The translations under genes and the position numbers were made by a program. A stretch of 64,000 nucleotides of DNA from UBA3839 sp902776985 (GTDB lineage Bacteria; Bacteroidota; Bacteroidia; Bacteroidales; Bacteroidaceae). The stretch lies in NCBI GenBank assembly GCA_902776985.1, contig CACYSD010000022.1:20558-84557 (forward strand). The letters are read 5' to 3'. Shown here piece by piece: positions 62,663 to 64,000 of the stretch. Within the stretch, counting starts at the first letter, position 1, and each line of letters starts with the position of its first letter. The notes under the pieces are model-generated. The model worked only from the letters and a program-made list of their open reading frames with translations. It had not been told where the DNA came from and ran no database searches.

Positions 62663-62697
62663 CAAGCGAGGAATAAGACGAAGTCAACACAAAAGGT

Positions 62698-63444
62698 ATG
62701 TCAATAGAAAATGATATTTTTCGCAGGACGGAACTCCTATTGGGCGACGATACAATGAGCCGCATCGCAGAGAAGCGTGTTATCATCTTTGGCGTGGGCG
62801 GTGTCGGTTCGTGGTGTGCCGAGAGCCTGGTGCGCAGCGGCATCAGGAAGTTGACGATAGTCGATTCCGACCGTGTGTGCGTCACCAACATCAACCGCCA
62901 ACTGATGGCGACCACCAAGACCATCGGACAGGTGAAGGTGGATGCCCTCAAAGAACGCCTGCTCTCCATCAACCCGTCGGCGGAAATCACAGCCCTGCAA
63001 CAGGTTTTCACGGCTGAGACTGCAGATAGTTTCAATCTTGATAGCTACGACTACATCATCGATGCCATCGACTCACTCAAGGATAAGGCACTGCTCATCC
63101 TGATGGCGACAAGCATTCCCTCCATTGGGAAGAGCAGGAGGGGGGCTTTCTTCTCCTCGATGGGTGCAGCCCTGAAGCTCGACCCCACACGTATCAAGAT
63201 CGCAGAGTTCTGGAAGGTGCAGGGCGACCCCTTGGCTCGTGCACTCCGCAACCGCTTCAAGCGTGACAAGCAGTTTCCCAAACGTAAGTTCCAGTGCGTA
63301 TATTCCGACGAACTGCTGCAGAACCAAAAACCTATTGACCCCGACGACCGAGGAAACGGCACCATTGCCCACATCACCGCCATCTTCGGCTTTACGCTCG
63401 CGGGATTGGTAGTTCAGGATATTGTTGCATCGTATTCAGAGTAA
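62698..63444 (+). CDS. tcdA: tRNA threonylcarbamoyladenosine dehydratase
   Basis: 248-residue E1-like (ThiF/MoeB) enzyme. VIIFGVGGVGSWCAESLVRSG binds ATP, DSDRVCVTNINRQ is the usual acidic/Arg motif, and YIIDAIDSLKDKALL follows. It cyclises t6A at tRNA position 37 to ct6A. It lacks the C-terminal ThiS partner features of ThiF; the C-terminus AHITAIFGFTLAGLVVQDIV is TcdA-like. Confidence 0.93.
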   Translation: MSIENDIFRRTELLLGDDTMSRIAEKRVIIFGVGGVGSWCAESLVRSGIRKLTIVDSDRVCVTNINRQLMATTKTIGQVKVDALKERLLSINPSAEITALQQVFTAETADSFNLDSYDYIIDAIDSLKDKALLILMATSIPSIGKSRRGAFFSSMGAALKLDPTRIKIAEFWKVQGDPLARALRNRFKRDKQFPKRKFQCVYSDELLQNQKPIDPDDRGNGTIAHITAIFGFTLAGLVVQDIVASYSE

Positions 63445-63487
63445 GCGGTCTAATAATTCGTTGCTATACATACATCTGTACCAATAT

Positions 63488-64000
63488 ATGAAGAAAACGA
63501 TCGTAACAGCACTATTTCCCCTCGTTGCAATGACGGGTTGGGCACAAGAACAAGTTTTTAAACCATTTGTTACTGATTCTGTTGACTTTGTGATTGAAGG
63601 CATTGTGAGTAAGGGCTCAGACTCTGTCTGTTTAAGGCCAAGACCATATATAAGACATGAAATGTATCCTGCACACAATGGGCGTTTCCGCATCGACACT
63701 CGTCAGCCGCAATACAAGTTCCTACAGTTGGAAGATGCGAAGAATGGATTAACTACTGTTATTGTTGACAAGCAACCTGCTCGTGTTGTGGTAGATTTTC
63801 GTACAAACACTATCGTAGAAGGCTCAGCACTTAACAAACGCTTTAATCGTTATATGCTTGTTGAAGACCAATTAGAGTACGAGATGGAACTGCATGAGAA
63901 TGATGCAGACCGCAGCATCTATGACTCATTGGAGGTGGAACTGAATAAGGCCGAATGGAAGAGCATAGTAGAGAATTTCGACAACGTAATTCCTGTCTAT
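63488..64000 (+). CDS. DUF4369/TlpA-type envelope protein (5' part)
   Basis: 171 codons are visible before the window ends. Signal peptide MKKTIVTALFPLVAMTGWAQ. The following FVIEGIVSKGSDSVCLRP, ARVVVDFRTNTIVEGSALNK and later IVENFDNVIPVY fit the DUF4369 N-domain that precedes thioredoxin-like TlpA/AhpC domains in Bacteroidetes. The redox domain, if present, lies beyond the window. Confidence 0.75.
   Translation, partial: MKKTIVTALFPLVAMTGWAQEQVFKPFVTDSVDFVIEGIVSKGSDSVCLRPRPYIRHEMYPAHNGRFRIDTRQPQYKFLQLEDAKNGLTTVIVDKQPARVVVDFRTNTIVEGSALNKRFNRYMLVEDQLEYEMELHENDADRSIYDSLEVELNKAEWKSIVENFDNVIPVY

Overview
The window reads as a chromosomal segment of a Bacteroidales bacterium, most likely Prevotellaceae (Prevotella/Segatella type). 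The evidence is the recurring promoter -7 box TAnnTTTG in front of gene after gene, poor Shine-Dalgarno sites, many lipoproteins and secreted proteins with Bacteroidetes architectures (DUF4294, MBG repeats, dockerin, RCC1, C-terminal NGKKLVVK-type tails), and Bacteroidetes-type versions of LeuS, YbeY and HisS. I saw no rRNA, tRNA or CRISPR array.

Layout. 1-14434 is mostly housekeeping: a DUF4294 protein and a type II glutaminyl cyclase (minus), then a lipoprotein, hisS, a U32 protein, leuS and a YitT-RdgB fusion. A convergent aquaporin follows, then a dipeptidyl peptidase IV, sufE, rnhB and a WYL regulator. 14626-26838 is a ~12.2 kb accessory island bounded by two ~124-bp direct repeats, each a terminator plus a promoter. 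It carries four large secreted repeat proteins, one broken by a frameshift, and a DUF4143 ATPase. 27023-34990 returns to core genes: an acetyltransferase-like protein, parE, coaD, a C-terminal processing protease, ybeY and groES-groEL.

35258-39657 holds a minus-strand accessory stretch: threonine aldolase, Vsr, a Nudix hydrolase, gene debris, a PD-(D/E)XK-like two-gene unit and ~1.3 kb of AT-rich repeats. 39658-45329 is a probable iron module: a hemerythrin/LuxR regulator divergent from a porin, an imelysin lipoprotein and a di-heme oxidoreductase. 45340-50577 (minus) contains a voltage-gated-type K+ channel, ispD, a DJ-1 protein and pdxJ-exbB-exbD-tonB. 50750-60129 (plus) contains nadK, an ABC exporter, ruvA, serB, a MATE pump, a nucleotidyltransferase-aminotransferase fusion, an opine-type dehydrogenase and rhaM. 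The end holds traX-like and yaaA (minus), then an exported flavin-reductase-fold protein, tcdA and the start of a DUF4369/TlpA-type protein.

The most unusual signals are non-coding. First, a family of short C/G-rich palindromic elements lies between genes and also inside or at the ends of genes: in frame in leuS, parE and vsr, and forming the 3' ends of ispD and the nucleotidyltransferase gene. This resembles the Rickettsia palindromic elements. Second, a 181-bp MITE-like element is present twice, with hairpins kept while their sequence changed, and with a minus-strand promoter abutting a hairpin-T7 structure (a candidate very small RNA). Third, direct repeats bracket the secretory island.
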